DNA from: an uncultured Eubacteriales bacterium
GTDB lineage: Bacteria; Bacillota; Clostridia; Oscillospirales; Oscillospiraceae
Assembly: GCA_900316745.1 (NCBI GenBank)
Contig: ONEB01000016.1
Span: 1-53,591, forward strand
Length of the DNA stretch: 53,591 nt
Reading direction: 5' to 3'
Positions 1 to 8,309 of this stretch are shown piece after piece; the first letter of the stretch is position 1, and every line of letters begins with the position of its first letter. Both the position numbers and the translations under genes were made by a program. The notes beneath the pieces are model-generated. The model made no database searches, was not told where the DNA came from, and saw only the letters and a program-made list of their open reading frames with translations.

Positions 1-116
1 ACGGGACTAAAACTGTAAATTTTAACGACATGGAGTGCGCGCTCTCTCAGCGCGCCTCCATCCCCGGTTCGGATTTGGAAATCTTATCTCCACCAAAAGG
101 CAGCAAAACTGTCTAA
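1..116 (+). CDS. C-terminal end of an unknown protein, cut by the window edge
   Basis: An open frame runs from base 3 to a TAA at 114-116 and ends in PPKGSKTV. It enters from outside the window, so only about 37 residues are visible and I do not recognise the family. A strong terminator follows immediately. The last codons and the terminator are repeated in diverged form near 2647-2707, where a similar tail (HPKGSEVVE) sits behind stop codons, suggesting two copies of the same gene end. Confidence 0.4.
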   Translation, partial: GTKTVNFNDMECALSQRASIPGSDLEILSPPKGSKTV

Positions 117-117
117 T

Positions 118-153
118 AAATCCCTGTTTTCTTCGGTAAACAGGGATTTTTCT
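118..153 (+). terminator. Intrinsic terminator after the left-edge gene
   Basis: AAATCCCTGTTT pairs with AAACAGGGATTT around a short TTCGG-type loop, followed by a T run. It lies just after the TAA at 114-116. The same hairpin recurs at about 2671-2706. Confidence 0.8.
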
Positions 154-176
154 TTACAAAAGGTCTGGAACGAATA

Positions 177-217
177 CAGCAAATAGGGGTCTGGCACTGC
201 CAGGTCCCTATTTGCTG
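177..217. repeat. Long imperfect hairpin, 41 bases
   Basis: CAGCAAATAGGG at 177-188 pairs with its complement at 206-217, and an inner CTGGC/GCCAG stem closes the loop. It lies downstream of the minus-strand remnants and has no clear T run on either side. It could be a terminator relic or part of a small repeat. Confidence 0.5.
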
Positions 218-269
218 CTGAAAGCCCGAGAAGCGCCATTCATCCCTGCAGGTGCCGGGGATCATGATC

Positions 270-503
270 TTATCGCAGCATAGCCGCGAGGTGCGGCACC
301 AGCGCCTTGATCTCTCGATCCGTCGTGTTGACGCAGAGGTCATAGCACCGCTTATCGCCCCAGGTCTGCCCGGTCGTATCGTTGTAATACCGTGCGCGGT
401 TGCGGTCGATGCGTTTGATGTGGCGCGTGATCTCCTTTTCCGTGAACTGCTCGGCTCCCTCGTTTCGTTCCATGCAGCGGCCGATGGTAATCACACGATT
501 CAT
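270..503 (-). pseudogene. Internally deleted cytidylate-kinase-like gene
   Basis: The reading frame starts at ATG 503 with a good GGAGG site. It encodes the N-terminal strand of the cytidylate-kinase-like family (MNRVITIGR) joined directly to the family's C-terminal part (RIDRNRARYYN, WGDKRCYDLCVNT). Full-length members are roughly 200 residues; here only 77 remain, and the P-loop region after ITIGR is gone. The frame stays open across the joint, so a short product could be made, but it could not bind nucleotide normally. Its start overlaps the stop of the upstream MATE remnant by four bases (ATGA), so both once formed an operon. Confidence 0.7.
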
Positions 504-960
504 CGGATGACCTCCTTGATGGTTGTGCGGCTCTGCCCGCGCAGCAGCATGCGGAGCAGAATCAGAGCGGCGATCAGTGCAACGGTCTCCATAACGGGCG
601 TTGCCCACAGGATATACTGCAGCCCAAACAGACGACGGATCAGGAAAAGCAGGAGAATATCAAAGCTGCCCTTGTGCAGAACCGAGAGCGCAAAGGGTTC
701 GATGCTGCGTCCCACCGCCTGAAACACGGCAATGATCACAAACGTGACGGAATAGATCGGGATCGCAAGGCAGAGTATGCGCAGGAACGCCGCGCCATAG
801 GAAACCGTCGCGCCGTCGCGGATAAAAACCTCGACAAGCTGCGGCGCGAAGGAAAAGATGTCCTCGCCGCTCCGGCGGAAGTACAGCGCGAAATAGACCA
901 GTGAGATCACGTTGGAGAGCGTCGTGGCGCTCGCCTGCGTCTTCGGCTCCAGTCTTGCCA
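500..960 (-). pseudogene. C-terminal remnant of a MATE-family efflux transporter
   Basis: About 150 residues in this frame match the last third of MATE (multidrug and toxin extrusion) transporters: hydrophobic segments with SVTFVIIAVFQAVGRS, then VMETVALIAALILLRMLL. The family is normally about 450 residues. The N-terminal two thirds are missing because the DNA switches, near 945-960, to the tail of an unrelated transporter on the opposite strand. No start signal is left, so the gene is dead. The exact breakpoint is my estimate from where each protein stops looking natural. Confidence 0.7.
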
Positions 961-1109
961 TGGCAACGCCGGTCGCCACGCTCACGATCACGATGGTGCA
1001 GGTGGCGGGCTACCGCTTCAAGGACTACCTGCGTATGGGCGGTCTCGTGGGCTGCATCGGACTTGTCACTGCATGGGCTGCGATTGTTCTGTTTTACGGA
1101 CTGCTGTAA
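945..1109 (+). pseudogene. C-terminal tail of an SLC13/DASS-like anion symporter
   Basis: The plus-strand frame ending at TAA 1107-1109 encodes AMATPVATLTITMVQVAGYRF followed by a final membrane helix, which resembles the extreme C-terminus of divalent anion:sodium symporters. Only about 50 residues remain. It abuts the MATE remnant tail-to-front across a rearrangement joint. Family assignment is from motif resemblance only. Confidence 0.5.
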
Positions 1110-1141
1110 AAAAAAGCGCCCCGCGTTTTGCGGGGCGCTGA
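1107..1141 (-). terminator. Terminator of hsp20
   Basis: A 10-bp GC stem (1115-1124 with 1130-1139) with loop GTTTT. On the minus strand it is followed by a run of eight T. It lies eight bases after the hsp20 stop codon. Confidence 0.9.
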
Positions 1142-1148
1142 TGGTATT

Positions 1149-1595
1149 TCAGCCTGCAATTTGGATTGTTTTTCGCTCTGGGAGCGCAATGGGCTTTTCT
1201 TTCGGGAATTCCAGCGTCAGCACACCGTCCTCGAATTTGGCTTTGATCTCCTCCTCGGGAATGTTCTCCCCGATATAGAAGCTTCTGGCCAGAGAGCCCT
1301 CATAGCGTTCCTGATGGACGATGGTGCCCTTCTTGCCCTTGTCCTCTTCCTCGAGGCCTTTTGAAGCGCTGATCGTCAGATAGCCGTTTTGCAGCTGCAG
1401 CTCAATCTGGTCTTTCTTGAAGCCCGGGAGATCCACTTTCAGCTCATAGCCGTCGTCGTTTTCCCTCAGATCCGTCTTCATCACACGCGATGCGTGCTTG
1501 CCATACAGCCTTTGCTCCACATCGGATTCATAATCTCTGAACGGGAAGCCCATCCAGTCATCAAACAAACTCTCTCCAAAAATACTCGGTAACAT
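1149..1595 (-). CDS. Small heat-shock protein, Hsp20/alpha-crystallin family
   Basis: A 148-residue cytoplasmic holdase chaperone that binds unfolding proteins in an ATP-independent way. The alpha-crystallin domain spans roughly residues 40-135 (DGYELKVDLPGFKKDQI at its start) and contains the conserved GVLTLEFPK strand; a short C-terminal extension ends in the family's I-X-I anchor (TIQIAG). Length is typical. The start has an excellent site, AAAGGAGG. It is a single-gene unit with its own promoter, a CIRCE operator and a terminator, so heat induction through HrcA is expected. It is the only clearly intact long gene in the first 2.8 kb. Confidence 0.95.
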   Translation of the reverse strand: MLPSIFGESLFDDWMGFPFRDYESDVEQRLYGKHASRVMKTDLRENDDGYELKVDLPGFKKDQIELQLQNGYLTISASKGLEEEDKGKKGTIVHQERYEGSLARSFYIGENIPEEEIKAKFEDGVLTLEFPKEKPIALPERKTIQIAG

Positions 1596-1694
1596 AAGTC
1601 ATGCCTCCTTTGGTTTTGCAATCATTTTTGTTTGTTACCTGAGCAAGGGGGATGGAGGTCATCCATTCGATCTCTGTTCCTTTGTTCGTCTATT

Positions 1695-1722
1695 ATTATA
1701 GCGCAGAAATTAGCACTGTCAA
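1695..1722 (-). promoter_or_regulatory. Sigma-A promoter of hsp20
   Basis: On the minus strand TTGACA (1717-1722) is separated by 16 bases from TATAAT (1695-1700). The -35 box lies inside the CIRCE element. Confidence 0.85.
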
Positions 1723-1736
1723 GGCAAGAGTGCTAA
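1710..1736 (-). promoter_or_regulatory. CIRCE operator (HrcA binding site)
   Basis: TTAGCACTG, nine bases, GAGTGCTAA. This is the CIRCE inverted repeat with a single mismatch at the ninth base of the left arm. It overlaps the hsp20 -35 box, so bound HrcA would block polymerase; HrcA itself is not in the window. Confidence 0.93.
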
Positions 1737-1866
1737 AACTCTGTAAACAATCTTCGGATAATTTGTGAATACATTTATTTCCTGTTAGATTTGGAATTAT
1801 GAGGTGTTCTAATATTTTATGTAAACCATTATGCGCAGACAAGGCGTGCCCTGCGGAGGTGATAGC

Positions 1867-2252
1867 TTGAACGATCGGCACTCTATAAAGAGCTTGGAAT
1901 CCTGACGAGGGACAGAGAACGGTGGAAGGAGAGCATTGCTTATGTTTCGTCTCTGCTCACACATGCGTCTGTAAAGATACAGGCGAAAGCGGTTTGGCTC
2001 CTAGGCGAGATGGGACTCACCTATCCTGCGGAAGTGCGGGACGCGGTTCCGGTAATCGTTGCCTTTCTGAACAGCCCGACGCCGTTTCTGAGAACGCGCG
2101 CGGTGAATGCCCTCGGCAGGATTGGGCGTGGGAGCAATCAAGGCGGCAGGGCTGGGATAAACAATCGAGACTGTCGGCAGGATCCAGGAAAGATGATGGG
2201 TATATACACGGTTGATGAGGCGGATTATGTATTTTTGATTATGTATTTTTAA
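1867..2252 (+). pseudogene. Frameshifted HEAT-repeat protein gene
   Basis: A GGAGGTGA site at 1855-1862 precedes a TTG start at 1867, but that frame stops after about a dozen codons. The next frame continues the protein without a start: ALYKELGILTRDRERW, then HEAT-type helices (KIQAKAVWLLGEMGLTYPAE, VRDAVPVIVAFL, LRTRAVNALGRIGRG). The tail after GRGSNQGG no longer looks like HEAT sequence and probably follows a second frameshift. Such proteins are scaffold or sensor proteins of about 200 residues or more; this copy is broken at both ends. Confidence 0.65.
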
Positions 2253-2314
2253 TGTCCACATGACATTTTGCTCACATCTAATCTCTCACCAAACATGAAC
2301 AGGAGGAAATTGAC

Positions 2315-2527
2315 ATGAAGCAAGCAAAAAGAAAAGCATGGGTCTGGCTTTTGGCAGCGGCATTGCTGCTGCCCGCGTTTGGCCTCATCGGCTGCGGCAA
2401 GCAGGAGCAGACTGCAGACGCAGCGACGCTTCTGACGCCGCGCGAGCGTCTTGAGATGGAGACGGAGTCCTCTCCCGACTGTGTGGTCATCATCGACTCC
2501 ATGGAGAACTTTGGCGCAGACTTCTGA
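2315..2527 (+). CDS. Small putative lipoprotein, probably truncated
   Basis: A 70-residue product with a lipoprotein signal: basic start MKQAKRKA, hydrophobic core and lipobox LIGC with the acylated Cys at residue 27. An AGGAGG site sits nine bases before the ATG. The mature part is only about 43 residues with no recognisable domain and stops abruptly after MENFGADF. The following 140 bases keep a coding look in mixed frames until the PKGSEVVE tail and terminator, so the gene may be a shortened version of a longer lipoprotein. Function unknown. Confidence 0.5.
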   Translation: MKQAKRKAWVWLLAAALLLPAFGLIGCGKQEQTADAATLLTPRERLEMETESSPDCVVIIDSMENFGADF

Positions 2528-2646
2528 TCTGACAGGATCATTCCTGACATTCCAAGGCATTTGAAGCAGAAAGGTTTTCATTGACTATGAAAAAGGCAAT
2601 CGAAAACTGTTCGGCGGGATTGATCTGACCTCGCCGAAGCTCATCC

Positions 2647-2707
2647 AAAAGGCAGCGAAGTTGTCGAATAAGTCCCTGTTTTCTTCGGAAAACAGGGACT
2701 TTTCTTT
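2647..2707 (+). repeat. Diverged copy of the gene tail and terminator at 95-155
   Basis: This stretch matches 95-155 at a constant offset of 2552 bases with a handful of substitutions. It covers the coding tail (PKGSE versus PKGSK) and the whole terminator hairpin (about 2671-2706). The paralogous ends flank the decayed region. Confidence 0.8.
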
Positions 2708-2804
2708 TTCTTCTGTCATTATGCGCTTCAATCGCCTCAAAACATCTTTAAGCAATCGCGCTCAAATCGACCCCTCAAAAGATCGGTGTGGTATACGCTT
2801 CAAA

Positions 2805-4898
2805 TCACACGCCGAAGAGCAATTCGCCATAGGTCGGAAACGGCCAGAAGTCTGCGGCGGTCAGCGTCTCGGCCTCGTCACAGACCGCGCGGAGTCTTGC
2901 CATGGCAGGAATGACTGCATCACGCACTTGGAAGGCCGCAGCCGTGTCGTCCTCCATTGCGTCGAGCTCCTCGACGGCGGCGGCGAGCACCTCGTGTGCT
3001 GCCTCCTCAGAGTCGATGAGCGCGGTGAGCCTTTCCACAAGCTTTGCCTCGCTGCTGCACGAAAGTCCGGGCAGAGCTGCTTTCTTCTTCGCGATGCCGT
3101 CCGCAACCGCAGCGGAGAAGGCCGCCACTGCCGGGAGGATCTCGCGCTTGGCCATGTCGAGCATCGTGAGCGCCTCAATGCGCACGGTGCGGATATAGTT
3201 TTCCAGCTGAATATCATAGCGGGAGCGAAGCTCGCTCTCGGAATAGACGCCGTGGCGCGTGAGCATCGCGACGTTCTTCTCCTCCAGCAGGCGGGACAGG
3301 GCGTCCGGCGTCGTACGGAGGTTCAAGAGGCCGCGCTCCTCCGTCGCCTCGCGGATCCACGCATCGTCATAGCCGTTGCCGTTGAAGAGGATGCGCTTGT
3401 GGGTGATGATCTCATCGCGAATGAGCGCGTGGAGACTCTCATCGAAGTTCTCGGAACTCTCCAGCGCGTCCGCGAACTGGCGTAGCGACTCCGCGACTGC
3501 GCTGTTGATCATCACGTTCGCGCATGCGATCGAATCACTCGAGCCGACCATGCGAAACTCAAACTTATTGCCCGTGAAGGCGAAGGGGCTGGTGCGGTTG
3601 CGGTCGGTCGTGTCGCGCACGAAGCGCGGGAGGATATCGACGCCGAGCTTCATCTTCATTTTCTCCGTGCCGCTGTAGGGACTGTCGGTCTCGATCGCGT
3701 CGAGTACAGCGGCGAGCTCATCGCCGAGGAAGATGGAGATGACGGCCGGCGGCGCCTCGTTCGCACCGAGACGGTGGTCGTTGCCCGCCGTGGCAACAGA
3801 GAGGCGCAGCAGATCCTGATAGTCGTCCACCGCCTTGATGACCGCGACGAGGAAGAGCAGAAACCGCGCGTTTTCATACGGGGTCTCGCCGGGACTGAGG
3901 AGGTTCTCTCCCGTATCGGTGGACATAGACCAGTTATTGTGCTTGCCGGAGCCGTTGACGCCGGCAAAGGGCTTTTCGTGCAGCAGACATTCCAGTCCAT
4001 GGCGCCTCGCGACCTTCTTCATGATCTCCATGGTGAGCTGGTTGTGGTCTGTGGCGACGTTCGTGGTGGTGAAGATCGGCGCCAGCTCGTGCTGCGCCGG
4101 GGCAACCTCGTTGTGCTCGGTCTTGGCAAGGATGCCGAGCTTCCAGAGCTCTTCGTTGAGGTCCTCCATGAACGCCTGCACGCGCGGCTTGATCGCGCCG
4201 AAATAGTGGTCCTCCAGTTCCTGCCCCTTCGGAGGCTTTGCACCGAAAAGCGTGCGGCCGGAGTAGATGAGGTCCTTGCGCTTGAGATACAGTTCCCGGT
4301 CGACGAGGAAGTATTCCTGCTCGGGGCCAACGTTCGTGACGACGCGGCGCACACCCTTGCAGCCGAAGAGGTTCAAAACGCGCATGGCTTCGCGGTTGAG
4401 AGCCTCCATGCTTCTGAGGAGCGGCGTTTTTTTATCGAGCGCCTCGCCGCCATAGGAGCAGAAGGCAGTGGGGATGCAAAGAGAATTGTCCTTGATAAAG
4501 GCATAGCTCGACGGGTCCCAGGCCGTGTAGCCGCGCGCCTCGAATGTTGCACGCAAGCCGCCCGACGGAAACGAGGACGCATCCGGCTCGCCCTTGATGA
4601 GCTCCTTGCCGGAAAACTCCATGATCACGCGGCCATCCGGCGCGGGGGCGATGAAGCTGTCGTGCTTCTCGGCGGTGATGCCGGTCAGGGGCTGGAACCA
4701 GTGCGTGAAATGCGTTGCGCCGTTCTCTACCGCCCAATCGACCATGACGTCAGCAACGGCATTGGCGAGATCCGGATTCAGTCTTGCTCCGTTGTTGATC
4801 GTCTCCCGCAGCGACCGATAGATCTTCTCCGGAAGTCTGGCGCGCATGACTTTGTCGTCAAACACTTTACAGGCGAACAGTTCGGGTACGTTTGACAT
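2805..4898 (-). CDS. glnN: Glutamine synthetase type III
   Basis: Makes glutamine from glutamate, ammonium and ATP in the cytoplasm. The 697-residue length is that of GS III, not the 440-470 of GS I. Visible motifs include the ATP/ammonium-site segment [28 protein letters not shown] and [15 protein letters not shown] start at ATG 4898 (MSNVPEL), which has an AGGAGAG site; an upstream in-frame extension to 4931 has none. It is a single gene read leftwards from an attenuated promoter that faces glmS. The leader hairpin belongs to the ANTAR-type set described at 4931-4974, so expression should depend on antitermination. Confidence 0.95.
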   Translation of the reverse strand: MSNVPELFACKVFDDKVMRARLPEKIYRSLRETINNGARLNPDLANAVADVMVDWAVENGATHFTHWFQPLTGITAEKHDSFIAPAPDGRVIMEFSGKELIKGEPDASSFPSGGLRATFEARGYTAWDPSSYAFIKDNSLCIPTAFCSYGGEALDKKTPLLRSMEALNREAMRVLNLFGCKGVRRVVTNVGPEQEYFLVDRELYLKRKDLIYSGRTLFGAKPPKGQELEDHYFGAIKPRVQAFMEDLNEELWKLGILAKTEHNEVAPAQHELAPIFTTTNVATDHNQLTMEIMKKVARRHGLECLLHEKPFAGVNGSGKHNNWSMSTDTGENLLSPGETPYENARFLLFLVAVIKAVDDYQDLLRLSVATAGNDHRLGANEAPPAVISIFLGDELAAVLDAIETDSPYSGTEKMKMKLGVDILPRFVRDTTDRNRTSPFAFTGNKFEFRMVGSSDSIACANVMINSAVAESLRQFADALESSENFDESLHALIRDEIITHKRILFNGNGYDDAWIREATEERGLLNLRTTPDALSRLLEEKNVAMLTRHGVYSESELRSRYDIQLENYIRTVRIEALTMLDMAKREILPAVAAFSAAVADGIAKKKAALPGLSCSSEAKLVERLTALIDSEEAAHEVLAAAVEELDAMEDDTAAAFQVRDAVIPAMARLRAVCDEAETLTAADFWPFPTYGELLFGV

Positions 4899-4930
4899 GG
4901 GGATCTCTCCTTTTGCGATCGAATTTTTCA

Positions 4931-4974
4931 AACAAAAAAGAGACAGCGGCGTCTTCGCAGACGTCGTTGTCTCT
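4931..4974 (-). promoter_or_regulatory. glnN leader: ANTAR-type hexaloop hairpin inside an intrinsic terminator
   Basis: Read on the minus strand, a 16-bp imperfect stem (4959-4974 with 4939-4954) ends in a T run, forming a terminator that begins about ten bases after the -10 box. The 5' arm can fold alone as AGAC, loop AACGAC, GTCT: a six-base loop with A1 and G4 as in ANTAR target RNAs. The 3' arm offers a second AGAC/GTCT hairpin with loop GCCGCT. Terminator and small hairpins are mutually exclusive. Confidence 0.8.
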
Positions 4975-4984
4975 GATGATCGAC

Positions 4985-5020
4985 ATTTTACGCTGGATTT
5001 GCCACGCAGTCAATTGTCAA
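4985..5020 (-). promoter_or_regulatory. glnN promoter with the TTGACAATTGAC box
   Basis: On the minus strand TTGACT (5008-5013), 17 bases, TAAAAT (4985-4990). The -35 is the second half of a direct repeat, TTGACAATTGAC, that is identical in the amt and asnB promoters. Confidence 0.85.
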
Positions 5021-5070
5021 AACGCAAAAAAATCCAGTCGAGATCACAGTCTGTTTTTACATACACTGCA

Positions 5071-5100
5071 TTGACAAACCACTGTCCTCCGGTCTAAAAT
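5071..5100 (+). promoter_or_regulatory. glmS promoter
   Basis: TTGACA (5071-5076), 18 bases, TAAAAT (5095-5100), diverging from the glnN promoter about 50 bases away. It lacks the doubled TTGAC box of the three other attenuated promoters. Confidence 0.8.
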
Positions 5101-5109
5101 ACAAATATA

Positions 5110-5150
5110 GAGCAAAGGCGCTCCGACAAGGGGTGCCTTTGCCCTTTTTT
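5110..5150 (+). promoter_or_regulatory. glmS leader: terminator with embedded hexaloop hairpin
   Basis: A 13-bp stem (5112-5124 with 5130-5142, loop GACAA) followed by six T starts 12 bases after the -10. Its 5' arm can instead fold as GAGC, loop AAAGGC, GCTC (5110-5123), again a hexaloop with A1 and G4. The stem sequence is unrelated to the glnN, amt and asnB leaders, so the shared loop rule is not simple copying. No glmS ribozyme core is visible. Confidence 0.7.
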
Positions 5151-5173
5151 ATGCTGAAAAGGAGGTTTCCATC

Positions 5174-7000
5174 ATGTGTGGAATCGTTGGATTTACAGGT
5201 GCGCGCGAGACTGCGCCCCTGTTACTGGAAGGACTCAAGCGTTTGGAATACCGCGGCTATGACTCCGCAGGCATTGCCGTCATGGGCGATAAAGTGATCC
5301 GTGTGGAAAAGGTCAGCGGCAAGGTACAGAAGCTCTCGGACAAGACAAACGCCGGCGCGGATGTCCCTGGCTGCACCGGCATCGGGCACACCCGCTGGGC
5401 GACGCACGGCGCACCGACGGACTTGAACGCCCATCCGCATCTCTCCAACGACGGGCGCTTCGCCGTGGTGCACAACGGCATCATCGAAAACTTTGCCGAG
5501 CTGCGGGAAGAACTGATCGCCGCGGGCTACACCTTTCAGAGCGAAACGGACACAGAGGTCATCGTCCATCTGCTGGAGAGCTTCGATGGCGGTGATCTCA
5601 AGACGACCGTCATGCGCACGGTCGCGCGGCTCGAAGGCTCCTATGCCCTCGGCGTGCTTTGCTCCGACAAGCCGGATACACTCTTTGCAGTCAAAGAGGC
5701 AAGTCCTCTGATCCTCGGCGTCGGCATCGGAGAAAACTACTTTGCCTCCGATGTAACCGCTCTTGTATCCTACACGAAAAACGCCATCTATCTCGACGAC
5801 GGTGACTTTGCTGAATTGACGCCGGAAGGCATCACGGTGTTTGACAGCACAGGGCGGAAGATCGACAAACCCGTCAGCCGCATCACCTGGACGGTGGAAG
5901 CTGCCGAAAAGGGCGGCTACGATCACTTCATGCTCAAGGAGATTATGGAGCAGCCAGCGGCGGTGCGCGCCGCGATTGCGCCGCGCCTGAAGGACGGCGA
6001 GGTGCTGCTGGACGAATTTGACCTAAGCGTGGAGGAACTGCGGCAATTCAACAAGATCGTGATCACCGCCTGCGGCAGCGCCTACTACGCCGGCTGCGCC
6101 TCGAAATACGCGCTGGAATCGCTCTGCCGCATCCCGACGGAGGTCGTGCTGGCCAGCGAGCTGCGCTACGGCGAGCCGCTCATCGACAACCACACGCTGC
6201 TGATCGTCATCAGCCAGTCCGGCGAGACCGCAGATACGATCGCCGCGATGAAGGAGTGCCGGGCGCGAGGTGCGAAGGCGCTTGCAATCGTGAACGTCGT
6301 AGAGAGCACGATCGCAAAGCTCGCGGACTGGACGCTCTACACCTGGGCGGGTCCCGAGATCGCCGTCGCAACGACCAAGGGCTACACCACACAGCTCGCG
6401 GTTCTCTTCCTGCTCGCCATGTTCATTGGCCGCAAGCTCGGCACACTCGACGACGAGCGCTATCCGGCGCTGCTGTATGACATGCTGCGTCTGCCGAAGC
6501 TGATTCAAAACGCGATCGACTTAAACCACGGAATCCCGGCACTCGCGAAGAAATATCACAAGTCCCCTTCCCTGTTTTTCATTGGGCGCAACACCGACTG
6601 GGCCGTGGCGCTGGAGGGCGCTTTGAAGATGAAGGAAATCTCCTACATCCACGCCGAGAGCTACGCCGCGGGCGAACTGAAACACGGCACGATCGCGCTG
6701 ATCGAGGAGGGCACGCCTGTGATTGCAGTCTGCTGCAACGAAGCACTTGTGGATAAAACCATCAGCAATATCGTTGAGGTAAAAGCTCGCGGGGCTCGTG
6801 TGCTCGCCGTTGCGCTGCGCGGAAACCACAAAATCGTATCGCAGGCAAACGACGTGATCTTCATTCCTGCGATCAACACACTTTTCTCCCCCATCCTCGC
6901 GGTCATCCCGATGCAGCTGCTCGCCTATCATGTGGCAAAGGAAAACGGCTGTGACATCGACAAGCCGAAAAACCTCGCCAAGTCCGTGACAGTGGAGTGA
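5174..7000 (+). CDS. glmS: Glutamine-fructose-6-phosphate aminotransferase (isomerizing)
   Basis: Converts fructose 6-phosphate and glutamine to glucosamine 6-phosphate, the first step towards UDP-GlcNAc and peptidoglycan. The 608 residues comprise an N-terminal class II glutaminase (nucleophile Cys2 in MCGIVGF; HTRWATHG; NGIIENF) and two SIS sugar-isomerase domains (SQSGETADT, then HGTIALIEEGTPVIA), ending in the conserved KSVTVE. An AGGAGG site precedes the ATG. In many Firmicutes this gene is controlled by the glmS ribozyme; here the leader is a short terminator with an ANTAR-like hairpin, tying cell-wall amino-sugar synthesis to nitrogen status. Confidence 0.97.
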   Translation: MCGIVGFTGARETAPLLLEGLKRLEYRGYDSAGIAVMGDKVIRVEKVSGKVQKLSDKTNAGADVPGCTGIGHTRWATHGAPTDLNAHPHLSNDGRFAVVHNGIIENFAELREELIAAGYTFQSETDTEVIVHLLESFDGGDLKTTVMRTVARLEGSYALGVLCSDKPDTLFAVKEASPLILGVGIGENYFASDVTALVSYTKNAIYLDDGDFAELTPEGITVFDSTGRKIDKPVSRITWTVEAAEKGGYDHFMLKEIMEQPAAVRAAIAPRLKDGEVLLDEFDLSVEELRQFNKIVITACGSAYYAGCASKYALESLCRIPTEVVLASELRYGEPLIDNHTLLIVISQSGETADTIAAMKECRARGAKALAIVNVVESTIAKLADWTLYTWAGPEIAVATTKGYTTQLAVLFLLAMFIGRKLGTLDDERYPALLYDMLRLPKLIQNAIDLNHGIPALAKKYHKSPSLFFIGRNTDWAVALEGALKMKEISYIHAESYAAGELKHGTIALIEEGTPVIAVCCNEALVDKTISNIVEVKARGARVLAVALRGNHKIVSQANDVIFIPAINTLFSPILAVIPMQLLAYHVAKENGCDIDKPKNLAKSVTVE

Positions 7001-7008
7001 GATTCCGC

Positions 7009-7037
7009 TTGCAACACTTTGTTTTCTGCATTAAAAT
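7009..7037 (+). promoter_or_regulatory. Promoter of the GS-I-like gene and ANTAR gene
   Basis: TTGCAA (7009-7014), 17 bases, TAAAAT (7032-7037), nine bases after the glmS stop. No terminator hairpin follows, unlike the other nitrogen promoters here. Confidence 0.7.
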
Positions 7038-7073
7038 AGTAAACAGTTAAAAACAGGAAAGGAGCAATGCGAC

Positions 7074-8279
7074 GTGAATTATACGCCGGATGAAGTCCTG
7101 CAATATATATCGGAGGAAGACGTGAAGTTCGTCCGCATGGCGTTCTGCGACATTTACGGCAGGCAGCGCAACGTCGCCATCATGGCAAGCGAGCTGCCGC
7201 GTGCCTTTGAGCACGGCATTGCCTTCGACGCCTCGGCTGTGAAGGGCTTTGACATGGACGTGCGATCGGATTTGTTTCTCCGCCCCAATGCCGACACCCT
7301 CCGCGCCCTGCCTTGGCGACCGCAGATCGGAAGAGTCGCGCACATGTTCTGCGACATCGTCCATCCGGACGGTTCCGCATTTGAAGCCGACACACGCACA
7401 CTGCTGCGCTCGGCTGTGCAGAAGGCTGCCGCACAGGGCTGCACCTTCCAGTTCGGCACGGAAATGGAGTTTTATCTTTTCCTGCTGGACGATCGGGGAA
7501 ACCCGACGCGCACCCCCTTTGACCGCGCGGGATACATGGATATCGCTCCTGAGGACAAGGGTGAAAACGTGCGGCGCGAGATCTGTCTCACGCTCGAACA
7601 GATGGACATCTACCCCGAGAGTTCCCACCATGAGAGCGGCCCGGGCCAGAACGAGATCGACTTCCGATACGCCGACCCCGTCTCAGCAGCGGACAACGCG
7701 ATTTTGTTCCGCAGCGTGGTCAAGGCCGTTGCCGCGCAGAACGGTCTCTGTGCAGACTTTTCACCGCGGCCGCTTCCGGATCACGACGGAAACGGTATGC
7801 ACATCAACCTCTCCGCAAGCCTGAACGGCGCACCGCTTTCTCCGCAGGCGCTGATCCCGGGGCTTCTGAACCGTGCACGGGACATGACGCTGTTTCTGAA
7901 CCCGGGCGAGGACTCTTATCTGAGACTTGGACGCGACAAGGCGCCGCGATACGTCTCCTGGTCGGAGGAAAACCGTTCGCAGCTCGTGCGTCTGCCGGCG
8001 GCCAGCGGTGAATACCGGCGTGTGGAGCTCCGTTCTCCGGACTCGATGACAAATCCCTATCTCGCATTTTACCTGATCCTGAACGCTTGCCTGGAGGGAA
8101 TCAACCTGAATCTTCCCCTGCCTGAGCCGGCAAACTTCAACACACTCACCGCAACAGCGGCACAGACGCAGCAGCTTCTCATGCTGCCGTCGACACTGGA
8201 AAACGCGAAAGTCACAGCGCGGGAAAGCGCATTCATATCGCAGTGCGTTCCTGCGCGGATCGTAGAGCGGTATCTTTAA
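7074..8279 (+). CDS. Glutamine synthetase type I-like protein, short form
   Basis: A 401-residue GS-fold protein, shorter than the 440-470 of typical GlnA. Catalytic-type motifs are present: GTEMEFYLF, HHESGPGQNEIDF, NGMHINLS, and the arginine loop RVELRSPDSMTNPYL. The segment equivalent to the classic FDGSSIEGF reads FDASAVKGF, and the VNGSGMH motif reads HDGNGMH, so activity or regulation may differ from housekeeping GS. The start is GTG 7074 with a GGAGC site. It is followed 30 bases later by the ANTAR gene; a GlnA-ANTAR pair is known from solventogenic clostridia. It could be a true GS, a gamma-glutamyl ligase or a nitrogen sensor. Confidence 0.85.
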   Translation: MNYTPDEVLQYISEEDVKFVRMAFCDIYGRQRNVAIMASELPRAFEHGIAFDASAVKGFDMDVRSDLFLRPNADTLRALPWRPQIGRVAHMFCDIVHPDGSAFEADTRTLLRSAVQKAAAQGCTFQFGTEMEFYLFLLDDRGNPTRTPFDRAGYMDIAPEDKGENVRREICLTLEQMDIYPESSHHESGPGQNEIDFRYADPVSAADNAILFRSVVKAVAAQNGLCADFSPRPLPDHDGNGMHINLSASLNGAPLSPQALIPGLLNRARDMTLFLNPGEDSYLRLGRDKAPRYVSWSEENRSQLVRLPAASGEYRRVELRSPDSMTNPYLAFYLILNACLEGINLNLPLPEPANFNTLTATAAQTQQLLMLPSTLENAKVTARESAFISQCVPARIVERYL

Positions 8280-8309
8280 AGAACAAATTCCCGGAAAGGA
8301 GGGAAACGT

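Noticed and set aside
2661-3485. A 274-residue plus-strand open frame over the end of glnN
   Set aside because: It runs antisense through glnN and starts inside the terminator repeat; no start site or motif supports it.
5101-5173. Possible glmS ribozyme upstream of glmS
   Set aside because: Only about 70 bases separate the -10 from the ATG, occupied by a simple terminator hairpin; the ribozyme core of about 150 bases is absent.
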